DNA from: Euclidia mi | Lineage: Eukaryota; Arthropoda; Insecta; Lepidoptera; Erebidae | DNA: 64,000 bases | Reading direction: 5' to 3' | Assembly (NCBI GenBank): GCA_944739405.2 | Contig: OX123182.2 | Location: forward strand, 99,316,051-99,380,050 | The notes under the pieces: generated by a model | What the model was told of the DNA's origin: nothing | Databases searched by the model: none | The model's input: only the letters and a program-made list of their open reading frames with translations | In this document: positions 11,580 through 25,155 of the stretch, piece after piece | How positions within the stretch are numbered: position 1 is the stretch's first letter | Layout of the letters: each line of letters opens with the position of its first letter | Program-made: the position numbers and the translations under genes

Positions 11580-12606
11580 TATTAAATAAGATTCAAAACT
11601 AAGGGTGTTATAGAAACTAAAAACTAGCAGCTGCGTTTAGGTAGCAAATAAACTATACAAGTCAATTGAAATATTAGCCGGGGAGCTATAAATAATGACT
11701 TGGCGACTAAATGTTAGTAGTAGGTTATGTTAGGTTTTCTTGTGACCCTGTACCCAAAAATCCCGTCAACTTGGCTTAAAACACACTTCATTTAAGATAA
11801 AATGCGGCTCAGTAATAATAAATCATTTGCCAAATATTGAAATTTTTATTATTTATGAATGCCCATTTTCTATTTTTTATTCACCATAAAGTTTCCGCTT
11901 AGATACTAATTCAGTTCCCAAAAAAAAAATGACTGCTCGTTTAAATTAAAACGAAGCTTATAACTGACATATTAGCTACTTTTTACTTATTACGATACTC
12001 CTTATTAGCTACCAACCCATTTTATGGTACCCACTCTAATTATTTTTGAAACTTGTATTTGTATTACTTAGATGCTGCATTAAATACAAGCCATTCCATT
12101 ATTTATCGCAAAATGTATATTGTGTGTTGAGACTTTTTTGATGAAAGACAGTCAAGTGTTTTATTATACCACTATCATGTTTAAATTAGCAGTGAACTAC
12201 GCAGTTAATCAAGACAACAATCAGTGTAATAAATAATAACAATATACTTTTAAAACGCGAATATAGTCATAAACTATAAATAAATGGATAAGATATTCGT
12301 GTTAATTTTTTTTGTATTTACACGTCTACTTTATTTTACAAGTTCAAAGATTTAATGTATTTTAAATACAATCCCGCACTTACTGTGGCATAATTTTGTG
12401 TTTTTGGACCGTTTCACCGTATTTCGTAAGTGCTTGATGTTTTCATAAGATTGTTGAACTTCGTGGGTGTGGCGGATGCTTGCTAACATGATTAACGTGG
12501 GAACCTACATGACGCAGGCGTTTCATATTACAATTTTCAAATTATCCTAGTAGTTATGAATATTTCCGTACACAGTTTAAAGTTTAATTGTTTTACTGTT
12601 TTAAAG
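11580..12606. other. AT-rich DNA without recognisable feature
   Basis: No gene or recognised repeat. Confidence 0.4.
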
Positions 12607-12800
12607 TCTACTCCCGCATAAGGACAAAATCCTGGCCTTTACAAACATACAACTAACGGACACAAGGAACACCCAGACTTGAAACAATAATTTATGAATC
12701 ACACAAAGTGTTGCCTCGTGTGTGGATCAAACCCACAACACTTGACGTAGTGTCAAGCGGCGAGGCAACCGCTTAAACCAGTACGCCAACCGTGCAGTCA
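12607..12800 (-). mobile_element. tRNA-derived SINE of a second family
   Basis: On the minus strand the right end reads like a tRNA: GGTTTAAGCGGTTGCCTCGC, then a B-box-like GTGGGTTTGATCCACAC. It is followed by a SINE body with GTTTCAAGTCTGGGTGTTCC. Related diverged copies lie at 19475-19600 and 41035-41165. It is not a functional tRNA gene because the acceptor stem cannot be closed. Confidence 0.65.
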
Positions 12801-14033
12801 AAAATGCAGATTTTATAATGCAGATATTACTTTGGTTCGTTCTCCACTTACAATAAAAATCTGTTTCAACTCTGGGTGTTTTTTGCGGTTGTTGACTGAA
12901 TTTCTGTAAAGTCTGCTGCTATACAAGACGTATTCCTAGCCCGTGAGTAGCCATAAAAATACCTGAGGTTAATATTGTTACATTCTTTGTAAATATTAAA
13001 TTTTTGTACTATTTCTATGTTAAATTATTTGTAGTAACTTTGAGATAAATTAATTATTGACAATCCCGCGTTCATGCTTTCAATATGTAACTGCTCTACA
13101 TCTGTACCCACTTCTCAGAGGCAACATTGTTCGAAATGAACAATTTTGGTTGAACACTTCAACATATACATACATATGTACATACACATGATACACACTT
13201 CAACATATAGAGACATAAAAAAACATATTACCTATTACATGAAACATTTTAACATCAAAAATCTTAACGCACACTTAAATGTATTACGGTAAAATCTTTA
13301 TTCTGTCAGTAAACATACGAATTGTCGATTGCTCTACAAAATAAAATTGAATATTAAAAGGATTATCTACTCAAAACACTTTTCCACTCAAGAAACTTAA
13401 TAGGTTATGCTAGGTTTTCTTGTCCCGATAACTTAACTTATTAAACAATGGGAATGCAAATCTATCTGTAACATTTGCATCTCATTTTGTATTTTAATGA
13501 TGATTAGAACTAAAACAATATAAAACTAAGCATATTTTAGTGCACAGTTAGTATTTTTGGTGGAATAAAGGCATATTTTGTGTTATAAATCAGGAATAAT
13601 TTTAAGGAGACTTAAATAATACTTTCTTACCCTTATTATCATAACAACATACCAAACATATTTTCGTAACACAAACATAATATAAAATCATTAAGAGATC
13701 CAAATTATGTTGTGACCGTTCTGGACCACAAATAAGATCTTCACTAAATCGTCCAGACCCACCCTACTTATCCTCAGATTTACCCACCGTGGAGGTAATC
13801 AAATCGAGTGAACCTTTTATCAACAAACGTTTTTCTAATTTTATAAAGAATCTCCAAGATAAAAAATCCATCAACTTTGGTCTGAGATAAGCTTGGATCT
13901 GCTCCCCGAATATTTACGCTCTATAAATGGATTTGATATTTTATGAAACTACAAGCAAACGCAAATGTACTGTTTGATTTGATTCCCTGAATAGTATAGT
14001 GGTTCCTTTTTACGCTTTTTCTCTCTACCACAT
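12801..14033. other. AT-rich DNA with short CATA repeats
   Basis: Apart from a short ACATACATA-rich, partly tandem stretch (13140-13215, with CTTCAACATATA twice) I see nothing identifiable. Confidence 0.4.
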
Positions 14034-14112
14034 ACACACAACATAATCTCGTCTCAGACTATGCAAAACTTGTACTATAGGCACTAGACTATGGGTAAAC
14101 ATACAGTGGGTT
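14034..14112 (-). mobile_element. Diverged SINE tail
   Basis: The stretch resembles the tail of the SINE at 47035-47290 (CACACAACA, CTTGTACTATAGGCACTAGAC, ATGGGTAAACATAC) with many substitutions. Only the 3' part survives. Confidence 0.5.
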
Positions 14113-14972
14113 TCTTGAACAACACAATTTGTGTGCTCCCCATAGAACAATGGCCACTTCTCATACATTGAATGACCTGATAATTAATTATTGCGTCTAT
14201 AGATAAAATGAACGAAAACAAGTAGCTCTATGATCAAGAAATTATACTGTAAGGACAGTTTTTCTTATAAAGGCCTAGGAATTACATGATACACCGAAAT
14301 TAGTTCCTATTAATTTGACAGATTCTCCCATGCCCAATTTAACGGGCGGCGTGTTTACGTCAAAAACGTTCCGTCGCATCCTTATCCAATGTTTTCAACG
14401 GCAGAAATACATTTATATTTATCTTTTTATATCTTTTAACATAAAAATATACATTCATTTATGATCAGCTTTTAACAACTTGATTCAATTTATATATAAA
14501 ATTAAGTTTTCTCGAGGTTTTGACAAAACCAGTTGATATAAATGTGGTATAAGTGAAAAGGAACGCAGCTAAACAAGGAAGTATTATCGGGCACAGATAA
14601 TATAACAATGCAGCGAATAAAAAATATTTTGATAAGGATGCGTTCACGAATTCTAGAACATTTTTACAACCCAAAACTTTTCTTTTTACCTAGGCTTCTA
14701 TAAAATATAATTGTTAGTGAAAGCATTACACTATAAACTAACTTTATTTTAAAATAAGTTTTATCTCTTTACATGTTTAGATCAAAAATGGCCATTCTTC
14801 TTTTGTTTCCAGCCTTGGTGTTATTTGTGACCGTTAAGCTGTCGTCTATTATAATTATTGACAGTTGTTATGGGTACTCAGTACCCTTTTACCGCCACTT
14901 GTCTCAGATGGCAGGCACTCTGTAGAATAGCTCATATTGTGTCAAATCTTGTTGTACCAGTGTGATAATAAT
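14113..14972. other. AT-rich DNA without recognisable feature
   Basis: No gene or known repeat seen. It ends at the left border of the segmental duplication. Confidence 0.4.
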
Positions 14973-15279
14973 AATGGATGATATGACTATTTGACTTTTG
15001 TATTGGTGACGTCAGTGTATTGAACGACTTGTTACAAATTTCAAGCAATGCGGTACCATTTTTGTGACATGCCAATGCAACTTCGATTTTGGTGCACCTG
15101 TGCCACCAACACAGTAGCGCTAACTATGAAAAACGTGCAAAAAGGCACATAGTAATGTACATTCCTATTAATGAAAAGTAAACAAATTAGTCTAGTCTAA
15201 AGTACACATACGTTACGAACAATGGAGTAATAAGTGCCTTAAACACTATGTAGTGACGGATTAAAAACACAGAGTACCA

Positions 15280-15413
15280 CAACCTCATTTCCGTTGTGTC
15301 GTAAGATACGACTTAGGAAAATACAAGAAGCAAATAGTATATTTGCTAAGAAAGAGAAATTTTGCAATCAAATCCTATGGCAACCTGTCTGGCCACCGTG
15401 GTCATCTTCCTAG
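15280..15413 (+). mobile_element. Old, diverged SINE head module
   Basis: GTGTCGTAAGATACGACT and the following GAAGCAAATAGTA resemble the head of the SINE at 58961-59060 and the counterpart at 29411-29525 in copy B. It is present in both duplicates and therefore older than the duplication. Confidence 0.4.
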
Positions 15414-15589
15414 CGTTATCCCCCAGTTTCAACCTGGGGTCTGCTTACTAGTCTAACCAGATTTGACTGAACATTATGTTTTTCCACAGAGCCACATCGT
15501 GTCTGACCTCCGCAACCCGAAGGGATAGCGATTTTCCATGATTTAGACTAGTGTTAGTTTATTTAGAAGGTACTGATACCCTATCACGA

Positions 15590-16530
15590 CTGTTGACAAC
15601 CGGGAACGACGGCTTAACGTGTTCTCTAAGGTACGGGGCAAGCGATAATTAACAATTAAATACTCACAAAACTCCGAAAAGTCAGTGGTGCGCGCCAAGG
15701 GTTCGAAGCCGATACTCTCTGCATGGCAGAGAACCTCGAAGAGCTGAGCGAGATGCTGCACAGCCTAAATGAAGCCTCTCGACGGGTCGGTCTCGGCATG
15801 AACTTGGATAAAACCAAGATTATGTTCAACGAACACATTGTGCTGGGACCGGTTTATGTCGAAGGATCGCTGCCTGAAGTTGTTCAAGAGTATGTTTACC
15901 TTAGGCAAGTAGTCCAGCTTGGTAGAAACAACTTCGAAAAGGAAATCGACCGCAGGATCCAGTTGGGTCGGGCAGCGTTTGGCAAGCTACGTCGAGTTTT
16001 CTCTTCGCCCCTACCGCAGTGCCTGAAGTCCAAAGTCTACAACCAATGCGTCCTACCTGTTATGACGTACGTAGCCGAGACGTAGACACTCACAGTGGGA
16101 CTAGTCCACAAACTTAAAGTCACGCAGCGAGCTATTGAACGGGCTATGCTTGGCGTCTCTTTGAAGGATAAAATCCGCAACGAAGTTATCCGACAAAGAA
16201 CCAAAATTACCGACATAGCCCACAGAATTAGTAAGCTAAAGTGGCAGTGGGCTGGCCATATTTGTAGAAGGATTGATGGCCGATGGAGCAAGCGTGTCCT
16301 AGAGTGGATCCCACGACTCGGTAAGCGTAAGGTAGGGCGGCCCCCGGCTAGGTGGATCGACGATCTGAAAAGGGTGGCTGGGTCAGCCTGGATGCGGAAG
16401 GCTAAGAACCGTGTACTGTGGCGCGTGTTGGGAAACGCCTAGATCCAGCGGTGGACTGCGATAGGCTGATTTAGATTGAGACTCTCTGCATGGCAGTCTG
16501 TTGGTATATCTACTAGGCTCTCGCTGCGCT
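15590..16530 (-). mobile_element. SINE split by a LINE insertion
   Basis: The two flanks of the LINE at 15729-16480 join into one minus-strand tRNA-like SINE. The right piece (16497-16530) begins AGCGCAGCGAGAGCCTAGTA when read on the minus strand. The left piece (15590-15728) carries GGTTCGAAGCC on the plus strand, the B-box complement, and then GACTTTTCGGAGTTTTGTGAG on the minus strand. Copy B lacks this SINE at the matching place, so it inserted after the duplication or was lost there. Confidence 0.65.
15729..16480 (+). pseudogene. RTE-like LINE, 5'-truncated RT C-terminus
   Basis: This is the 3' end of a non-LTR retrotransposon encoding the C-terminal part of its reverse-transcriptase polyprotein. 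Visible motifs in order: LDKTKIMFN, a Y-V-A-E-T block (the family's Y-x-A-E-T-W), WQWAGHICRR, VLEWIPR and VGRPPARWIDD. They match the RTE-type thumb and tail region. A TAG at about 16083-16085, where the W of the motif is expected, splits the frame into 15723-16085 and 16095-16442. The frame ends at TAG 16440-16442, followed by a short 3' region and a GATTTAGATTGA tail. ACTCTCTGCATGGCAG flanks it on both sides (15713-15728, 16481-16496), a 16-bp target duplication typical of target-primed reverse transcription. The apparent start at 15723 is host sequence. Not functional. Confidence 0.85.
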
Positions 16531-18847
16531 TTGTTCTTATTGGCTCACAATAGTATTGTAACACATATTAGGAGATGCCTACTTGTAGGTCCTGTAATCG
16601 ACTATAAAATGCTGTTATGATGAATTGCCTAATATTCCCACATTACAAAAAAAAATCGCAAATGCAAAAAAAATGATATACTGTCGTATAAGTACGGTAC
16701 AAGATACGGGCATTTTTTATTTTCACAAGGTCATTTACTACATTAAATCAACGCTGTACGGCTGTATATTTTTTATTTTATAGCATCATTCGATCGTAAA
16801 AGTGAGATGAACATTGCATTACGGACTCGACCTCTCATTGCATTACGGACGTTAACCACTATCATACTAATGCCAAATTCTTGCATTTCAAACGGTAGCA
16901 TAAATATATAATTGAACCGAAATTATTTATATTATTTGAAATCTGAATCTACAAATTTTAAAACTAAAAAGGTATAAAAAGGATTCACAATTAGGTACAG
17001 AACAGAGCGGTTTTGTTATCTTTATGAAATTGGAAAGTTGTCATAATAATAAAGTATTCATACGTATTTAGATAGACTTGACCTTGAATCGAGACTATTC
17101 AATAGTTTCTAGCGATAATTTGTGTTTCAGTGCCAATTTTTACACACATATCATAATGATAGCAACTTCAAAGGTATGTAAAATGTTAAACAATATGAAC
17201 CCAAACAATATTTACAACAATAACAATATTTACTCTCAAGCTATTGTTGATACACAGAATCGACATTCCAACAATATTTACTTCTTGGTAAATTTTACGC
17301 CAATGCCTGTACGCCGTGCTGTAATAACATTTTATTTCCAATTTCATTGTTATTTGTTCAACCAATTAGGCGGGTCCCGCACAAAAAGTTTAAGAAAAAA
17401 TACATTTTAATATTCGATACCCGTCACGAACGTACAACATGATATCCATTGAATCACGTATTTTAAAACCGCTCGTTCATTTAGCGTCCAAATATAAATA
17501 ACCTTTACCCGGCAATAGAAATAACGTTACTATTGAATTAAAAAAAATCATTTGGAACGGGTGTTATTTTTGAGGTATCGTTTACATTTTATTTAAGGAA
17601 AAAGAGATTTCGATTGTATTTCAGATAAAGGGGAAGTTATTACATTATTCATTCAATTAGTACATTAGTATTACGCAAACGATTGTGTTGGTTTCATTTT
17701 CACCATTTTATTCGTCCAATCCATTTCACTAATTGAGTTGAAATTTTCGTGGAATTTGAAATGAATTTACGCGATAAAACTGTTTGTGTTTTAATATCAA
17801 ATGTCGGTGTGAATTATTGTGGGAAGACAATGGTTGCCGTTTAATTTTCGGCTGTGCGTGTCGGAATTAGATTTTATTTGTAATAGTATTTATCCCGCTT
17901 AGACGTGTCATAATTACCAAATCCAATGTGATTCTCATTTATTATGAAAATATATTGTGTTATAAATAGACAATCGTGGATTAGTGTATGTCTATTTTTT
18001 GTTCATCTTGTCAATTTGTGAATTTGTATTTTGTGTTCGCCAATGCTTGTTGCGCACACTTATGAGTTGGTATGATGATTTATTTGTGCCTGTTTTCATT
18101 GTGTAATCCATATTTGCTTTAAAGATGCGATGATGCATACATGCATACATCGTCTGATCTCTTCCCATCACCGCGTGCTAGCCATAAAATTTGAGATGTG
18201 GTGGTGCTTCAATGTTTATATAAAAGAAATGTATCATTAATATGAACGTATTCAGAAATATCGAAGCAAAGACTGAAGAATTCAGAAACCTAATGCATTA
18301 TAAGCTTTATTTCATTTCACAGTAGAAACACAAAGCCCAGGCTTCGCAATACAAAGTTCACCTAGTTGCTTATATTATTATTTTGGCAATAAAAACTTAT
18401 ATATTTCTTACTTTTTAATAATATATTGTCTTCCATATTTTCTTAGCAATTTATAGCTACTCAAGAGGCGACCACAGAACAACAGTTTTAGTTGCTGTTC
18501 TTGAAGAAAGCGTGTATTTTAAATGTATATTTTACTGCAAACTTACAAGGTAGTATTGTCCTAGTATTCTCTCCGTAAACTGGAATTGACGCTGGTTGGT
18601 CAATATTCTAACCTGAGGGCCTAGACCAATGGTATTTGATCATATCGATTTTCGCTAAATGCTAAAATGTATGGAACTGGTATACGTCTTCGACGTGTCC
18701 GACAAGGACGTCAATGAAACTATACTACCATTTATCTAGGCACTCAGATCTGACAAAAAACATAATTACGAATTTATCTAGAAGGTAGATTTCAGCTACC
18801 CAGAATGTTGTTTTTTGTGTATATCAGTATTATATTTGAGTGTATTA

Positions 18848-18890
18848 ATAATAATAATCTTTATTTGTCCAAAAAATATCTCACTTTACA
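18848..18890 (-). mobile_element. LINE 3' tail with (AAT)n
   Basis: AATAATAATAATCTTTATTT is the reverse complement of a common insect LINE end (AAATAAAGATTATTATT). The matching position in copy B (40600-41030) lacks it, so part of 18640-19470 is an insertion private to copy A. How far it extends to the right cannot be told; no coding sequence is recognisable. Confidence 0.45.
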
Positions 18891-19474
18891 AAGAGTAATA
18901 ACAAGGCTTAAATTATGCACATTTCAAGAAACTCTGTCCTCTGAACTAAGTGTTTGTCCCTGTATTTCAGACGACAGTTTATTGAATGTCAACTACATAT
19001 TACTATTAACTCATCAAGTGATACTCATTAACCCGGCCATTCTTAGAAATTCAAACCACATCAGTTTCGCCAGAAACACAAATAAACTGAAAATAATGAG
19101 TTTATTTATTTTGTCAAACTGAGTAAGACTTGTACAAAGGAGATTCTGGGGACGTTGGTACTCCTACCAGTCATACGTGACGCATTGTTGTGACTAACAC
19201 AAGGGGGACATATTGTTTGACATGTCGGCCAACATGCTCGAGGGCTTTGTTTATTGGCCACGTTCTAAAGGGCTTTGTATTGGCAACTTGTATGTTGCGT
19301 AAATTTCTTTCCTTTCTTCTTTTACAACTTTTCGCAATCCACTGCTGGATTTAAGCCTCACTTTATTTGCTTCACAGTAACAATGTTAGTTTACCTTACT
19401 AATCATGCAATCATGATGTCAAGTAATTATACTTATATGAATCATCATATAAGTAAAATTACTTGTCTTCCTAA

Positions 19475-19600
19475 CCGTATTGCACGAAGTGGTTTAAGCG
19501 GCTCTTTTACTACTGTACTACTGATGTAGTGGGTTCACTCCCCATACAGAACAACACGTGTGCTGATCCATGCAATTAATCCATTTCAAGTATTAACTGT
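19475..19600 (+). mobile_element. Diverged tRNA-derived SINE
   Basis: GTGGTTTAAGCGGCT and GTAGTGGGTTCACTCCCCA look like A and B boxes of a tRNA-type promoter. They are followed by the SINE body seen on the other strand at 12607-12800. The homologous copy at 41035-41165 shows it predates the duplication. Confidence 0.55.
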
Positions 19601-20635
19601 CGCTTATGTTTTAAAGACGTGTTCATATTCAATTGTAATAAAAAATGTAATAACATACCGGTTGACGCGCTAATTTTATGGTTACTTAACACTAGTTATA
19701 CCTACGCCTACTCAGGCGAGACATATTGTGTGGCTAAGTGCGGAAAACCCACGACCAACTATAACTAACGCCTACTCAGGACTGAAATTAGGCAAAATGT
19801 TCATAACGATAATACGTGTCGACAGACATGTACCCTTTTAGTAATATACCTACTTGATAAAATTAGGTGTCCCTTGTTATACAAGGTGTATTACTAAAAA
19901 CAACCTAAAACAAGCTGTTGCTTGTACTATCACGTAAAACACGATTTAACTTTTACCAAATAATGTTTTACTAGAGGTAATTTAACTCGTGTTATTGATT
20001 TTAGTTAGACTTACGTACGTTATAGTGGGTTAGAAAATAATTTGAACGATCTAGTTGCAACATTTATTACATAGAAAAGTTTTACTATATAAAGAACATG
20101 AGTAAAAATTATAACAAAACGTCAAAAAAGAAAAGAGCATGTATCATTTACTTCCTTTAATAATTAAGAGAAATTATTATTTATTCCCTTATCAGTAACG
20201 GTAACAAAGGTGACAATATTATCAGGAAAATGGATAGCCACATTCACTTAACAAGGTACCACCATAACAAAGACCTACTCCCTTCGTGTGGGGAACGTAC
20301 GCACACAATATGGCTGTCAATCCGCTTGTCAAAAATTCTGAATGACATTATTTCCCCATTACTGTTCCCGAACGTGTTGTGCGTCGATAAATAAGCTGAT
20401 TATTATTTATTAGTATTTTCATATTTTTTATTTGTGAACATGTTACGTCTAAATTGGTTTTGTTATATTTAGATAATGGCCTTGGTAGTTGATGATAGAA
20501 GGTAAAAAAGAAAGTGCTAGTATGAGGTGTTTCTTTTATTTGAATTGGTTAATACATAATCTGCAACTAAAGCCGTATTCATGGCCCGAGGAGCCAGGAT
20601 ATCAAATCTGAGTAATCTTTGTCAATGAAGACAAT

Positions 20636-20830
20636 TACCATATCGGTGAAGGAAAACATCGTGAGCAAACCTGCATGTGCCAAAGCTCACCATAATGTTC
20701 CCGAAAGACATGTGAAGTCCGCCAACCCGCACTTGGCTAGCGTGGTGGACTACGGCCTTACCCTTCACATAGTGACAAGAGGCCCGTGCCCAGCAGTGGT
20801 ACAGTATATAGGGCTGATGATGATGAAGAT
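20636..20830 (+). mobile_element. SINE/LINE 3' end with (GAT)n tail
   Basis: GGAAAACATCGTGAGCAAAC, AAGTCCGCCAACCCGCA, GTGGTGGACTACGGCC, GCCCGTGCCCAGCAGTGG and GGGCTGATGATGATG follow in the order usual for a widespread lepidopteran SINE. The paralogue is at 42100-42319. It has no coding frame; the open frame across it is accidental. Confidence 0.75.
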
Positions 20831-21465
20831 TTTCAGTCAGCCGGTTAGACTAGAAAAGAAAAGACAGAACTACCATATTACTTTACAAGTTAATTTGTGA
20901 TTTATGTTCCTGTTGATGAGTCATCCAAATCTGCTCGTGTGGGGTTCAAAGTCACTACGTTAAGGGTGATGACCCTTACTAGTGCACAAATAATGCCGAA
21001 GTCTTTAAATTAGTGATTATTACCCATTAACCAAATTGTAGCCTTTTCAAAAACGGAACAATCAGCAAGCGAATAAAAATGCTGAAAGTCATTCTTACAC
21101 TTACCATCGGAATAATGACATAAAACATGATGATTGGCCTCAAAATGTATTTTATTGTATATTCAATATTTTGTTTAAAATATTACGTTGATAATACATG
21201 GCGTAATAACTTTAGTCGCATTTATTTATTTTAATTCATTATAACAATTATACTTAATGTTGTATCTAGCATCATAATTATTTACGGACATTGTAAGCAT
21301 ACATTGTAAATATATAAATATTATATTCACAATAATTAAAATCTAATAAGGTACTTTAGTTATGATACATTGCAAATATTTTTTACTATATGTAATAAAT
21401 TATTAAAATTCTGAATAATATATTCTTCAAAAGAAGGTTGACCGTATTTATCAAAAAGATAAATC

Positions 21466-21703
21466 TCATCATCATCATCATCAGCCCTTAACAGTCCACT
21501 GCTGGACCAGTCGTCTCCTTTGAAAGGAGGAATTGGCATAATATACCACGCTGGCCAAACGGGTTGGTATAGGGTTTGTATCAAGTTTTCCTTCTCTTAC
21601 AGTGCTGTTCTATGCATAATATGCTCAATCTGTCGGCTCTTACGACACCCATGGGATGATATGGGGTGGTGACAATCCGTATTCTTAATCCATCACCACA
21701 CGG
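21466..21703 (-). mobile_element. SINE/LINE 3' end, private to copy A
   Basis: The same unit as 2650-2893, beginning with a (CATC)n/(GATG)n tail at the left and reading AGCAGTGGACTG on the minus strand. Copy B reads through the site (about 43190-43222) without it, so the insertion followed the duplication. Confidence 0.7.
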
Positions 21704-23160
21704 ACCACCATTTAAACTGCACATTTAAAGTCAATTTCAGAAAAACAAATACGGAACAACAAGAGACCGGCAAGAATTTTTATTATTTACCTACTTATGG
21801 AAAATACCAACGTTTTTAAAAATAAGGCAAATTCTTTAGACACGAGTAGGAAGTCAACTAGGAGGAAAATCAAGATGAATAGGATTACCTGCCAATGGAA
21901 AGCCAATGTATTTATTTTATTACACAAAAAGCTTTCACTCGCAGCCCACGGGTTGGTATCAGGGTAAATCACAGCCAATAATTATGCTATTCTGATGTAA
22001 TGAGCTATATTATGGCATTTTTTCATAAAAAGCCGTTCAGGTTTTTAGTGTGAAAGAGTGACAAACATCCATTCATTTATCCATCCTAACAAACTTTCAA
22101 CGTCATTAATGGTAACAGCTAAATTAATAAAATTAATTTATCTGATTCGTATTTTAAATCCTAATAAACCGTTTGTATCCATATTAGTTATTACGCTTTA
22201 AAATTAAAACAGTAACTAATTTATATTGGAACGTTTACCAGGAAAACATGAAGAAAAAACATTTGAAATATTTGCGTTCGGAAGCGAAATTAATTTATTT
22301 TCACAACATGTTTTTGTTATTTTGAAGATACAAAAAAACTATTGGAGCAGGTAAACTCCACAAAAAAGAAATCGAGTAACTCAGAACTAGGTGGGCGCGT
22401 TTATAATTGACACAAAATATTTTCCATTGTTGTTGTTCGAGCCTATGTCTTTGCTTCTTAATACAATGCAAATGAAAAGAGAGTTAAAATTGTATAGTAT
22501 TGGTAAATCTATACCCATGTATTGAAACGAATTCTCACTGGTACAGACGGATTCGACAAATCTACGGATTACTCACTGGCAACAAGAGTCCAGACAAACG
22601 TGCATAAGTATGGCATGTAAATATATACATCTAAAGATGTACGGAATGGTTCTCGATTCAGCCCGTAGCTTGCGGTGTAGCGTGGTTTATGCGTTGTCAA
22701 CCCGTATCTCCACCACATACAAATATATCGCAGTATATGCGATTAGATTAACTAACGGACTTGTAGTGCACGGGCTGCGGTTTGAGCCTCGTTTATCTGA
22801 GTAACCATTGAATGAATACAGCAGTTTCAAGTTAGCCTGTGTTTGAAATGAGCAACACGTGAACCCATCTTCGTCCAACCTAAAACTTACGGCCAAGCAA
22901 TCCTCCTTCGTATTGCTTCTAAAACGTTTGCTATGCTCTTTCAGAAGGCGTTGAGTTGTAAGCACACGATAGAAATAGAGTATTCTGAAGAATAAGCTAA
23001 TTATATAGAAATCCTTAGTATTGAAATGGTCTATAGTCTACTGCTGTTCTGTTTAGTGGTGGATTAAGAAAAAAAAAGTGTCACTAGCCTACTTCATTTA
23101 GTAGGTAATAATGTCCAGCGGTGGAATGTTAAAGTCTGAATATAGATGTAGTAGGTATGT

Positions 23161-23553
23161 ATGGATGTTAAGGATAGCATCAAGTCACTCTGCCTACCCC
23201 GATGGGAAAAGCCCGTGAGTATGTATGTGGCAATAACTTATTTTAGAATGGCAGATGACGTTTACCATATTAGTTTAAGAAAATCAGTATGCCTGAAATT
23301 AAATTATTTTATTTATTCGCTTCATTGCTTTTATCTTTACTTTACATTCATTTTATATGTGTGTATCACCATCGCCGTGCACATTAACTACAAAAGACAA
23401 GCCCGGCCTGAATTTAAACTATTTGTAACAACGACACACGAGCATTTCATTAAGATGAGTCCTGACGGTTTGAGTTTTCTTCAGCCAAGCTATACTATGA
23501 GTTGCGTCAAGATATTTTCCCCTTTCATTTTAGCTATTAGCTATAGGTTTTAG
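23161..23553 (+). other. Unrecognised open frame in the duplicated DNA
   Basis: A 130-codon open frame without a family match. Its second half is alignable with copy B (about 47830-47960). Both frames stay open there, but about half of the differences I can count change an amino acid and the frames part after that. I take it as non-coding or at best a remnant. A hydrophobic stretch lies at residues 55-75 (YFIYSLHCFYLYFTFILYV). Confidence 0.2.
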
Positions 23554-24374
23554 AATATTATGTAGATACACTGGCTATAATTTCATTTCACACTTCATTT
23601 ACGAGTATGTAATTTCTTAATTATGCTGCACTTCGTTACTAAAATATCACTTAGGAGCTTCTTAGAAAGTTCAATTTCTTTTTCGAAATAATATAATATT
23701 CACACTAAAAATATACCCTGTATTGTTAGGAACTTAAAACACATTAAATCAATGGACCCTAAGTAGAAGCAGAATTGAAAAACCATTTGTGTATGACAAA
23801 AAGGTTTTACAAAAAGATTTTATGCTCACACTTACACAAGTGTGAGCATAAAATCTTTGACTATATTATACTACATATATAGTTAAAGCATAGAATCTAC
23901 AACACTCGGCGTAATTCTAAAGGCCAATACTGTCGCTTTACATACGATACGATAGCATGTAGTTAAAGCTTATTATTCAATAGAGTAATCACGTGTAATG
24001 CCTTCTGAAATTTTTATGTTGAGTTTGAGTACGTTTTGTAACTATGGCGCTAGCAACAATTCTGTAATATCATTTCTTGATACCGAGGTACCTGTTAGGT
24101 ACATATCGCGAAAGACTATTTATAATTACTCAGCCGGGCTCCTTAGTTACATCCGCCACATTCAGCTCACTCGTGCATTTTGCCTTCTATGAACGTGTTT
24201 ATAAATAGTAGTTCTAAAGACTGGCAAACAAATCTTTCAGCTTTATATTTGACTAGACTTAGCGCGCGTCTCCGCCTACGTGGATTATACACGTAAATCC
24301 TTTGTAAAAATTCACAATCTAAAGGTGAAAACCGTGCAAAAATCCGATCCGTACTTTTTGAGTTTATCGCGTTC

Positions 24375-25155
24375 ATGCAAAGAAACCTTATAAAAAGTGG
24401 CAATCTGTCGTCTGTTATTTTTTCCAACATATGAGCTTTATAAGGCATGCAACGTTCTTAATGTAAGACAAATGTATATCCTCCACTTAATTCTCATACA
24501 ACACTATCGCACTCCATATAAAGTAATTTCTAAACGTCGCAAGGACAGGATTTGTACGATCCCACCCGCACGTACGGCTTTTATAAAAAGAATGGCCCTC
24601 TACCTTGGTCCATCGCTATACAATAAGATAAATGCTGTACTACCGATTTATTCACTATCCCAATATCATTATAAAAAGACTGTTACACAATTTCTGCTAA
24701 AATTAGCTATGATGAAACAGAATCATTAGTAAACAGATAATGGCACATACACACACACACACACACTCTCACACGAACACTCACACACACAACCACGCAC
24801 ACACGCATGCACGCTCGCATTATTATTAAATATTATTATCATTGTTTGTTACCCTTACGGCTTTGTTCGATCCAATTTTATTTTTATTGTGAATTCGCAA
24901 TATATATAATTAATTAACCAATAGAGGATCGGCACTGTAACTCCTAAACACAGACTACTCAGTAGTCTCTCTAGGAAAACAGTTCTCCACCCAATAATAT
25001 TGTAGTCAATAATATATTGCCTTTTTTTTCATAAACCTATTGTAAGTAGATTTATATAATAAATAATGTACCTACTTGTATCAATTACTATGACAAAACA
25101 ATGTAAAACTACAATCTCCTTTTGAAATGAACTTTATTAGTATTATTATTATTAA
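24375..25155 (+). pseudogene. Jockey-like LINE 3' fragment
   Basis: About 780 bp is present in copy A and absent between 52650 and 52655 in copy B. The open frame 24397-24729 (no ATG; it enters from a lost 5' part) encodes about 110 residues with PTYELYKACNVLNVRQMYIL, RTAFIKRMALYLGPSLYNKI and a QFLLKLA end. This is the C-terminal tail of Jockey/CR1-type LINE ORF2 after the reverse-transcriptase core. A (CA)n tract, an AT-rich 3' untranslated region and a (ATT)n tail (25140-25154) follow. Catalytic motifs are missing because of 5' truncation. The clade is from memory. Confidence 0.65.
24744..24812. repeat. (CA)n microsatellite
   Basis: Imperfect CA repeats, with interruptions by CT and CG, directly after the LINE reading frame. 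It lies within the LINE 3' untranslated region. Confidence 0.9.
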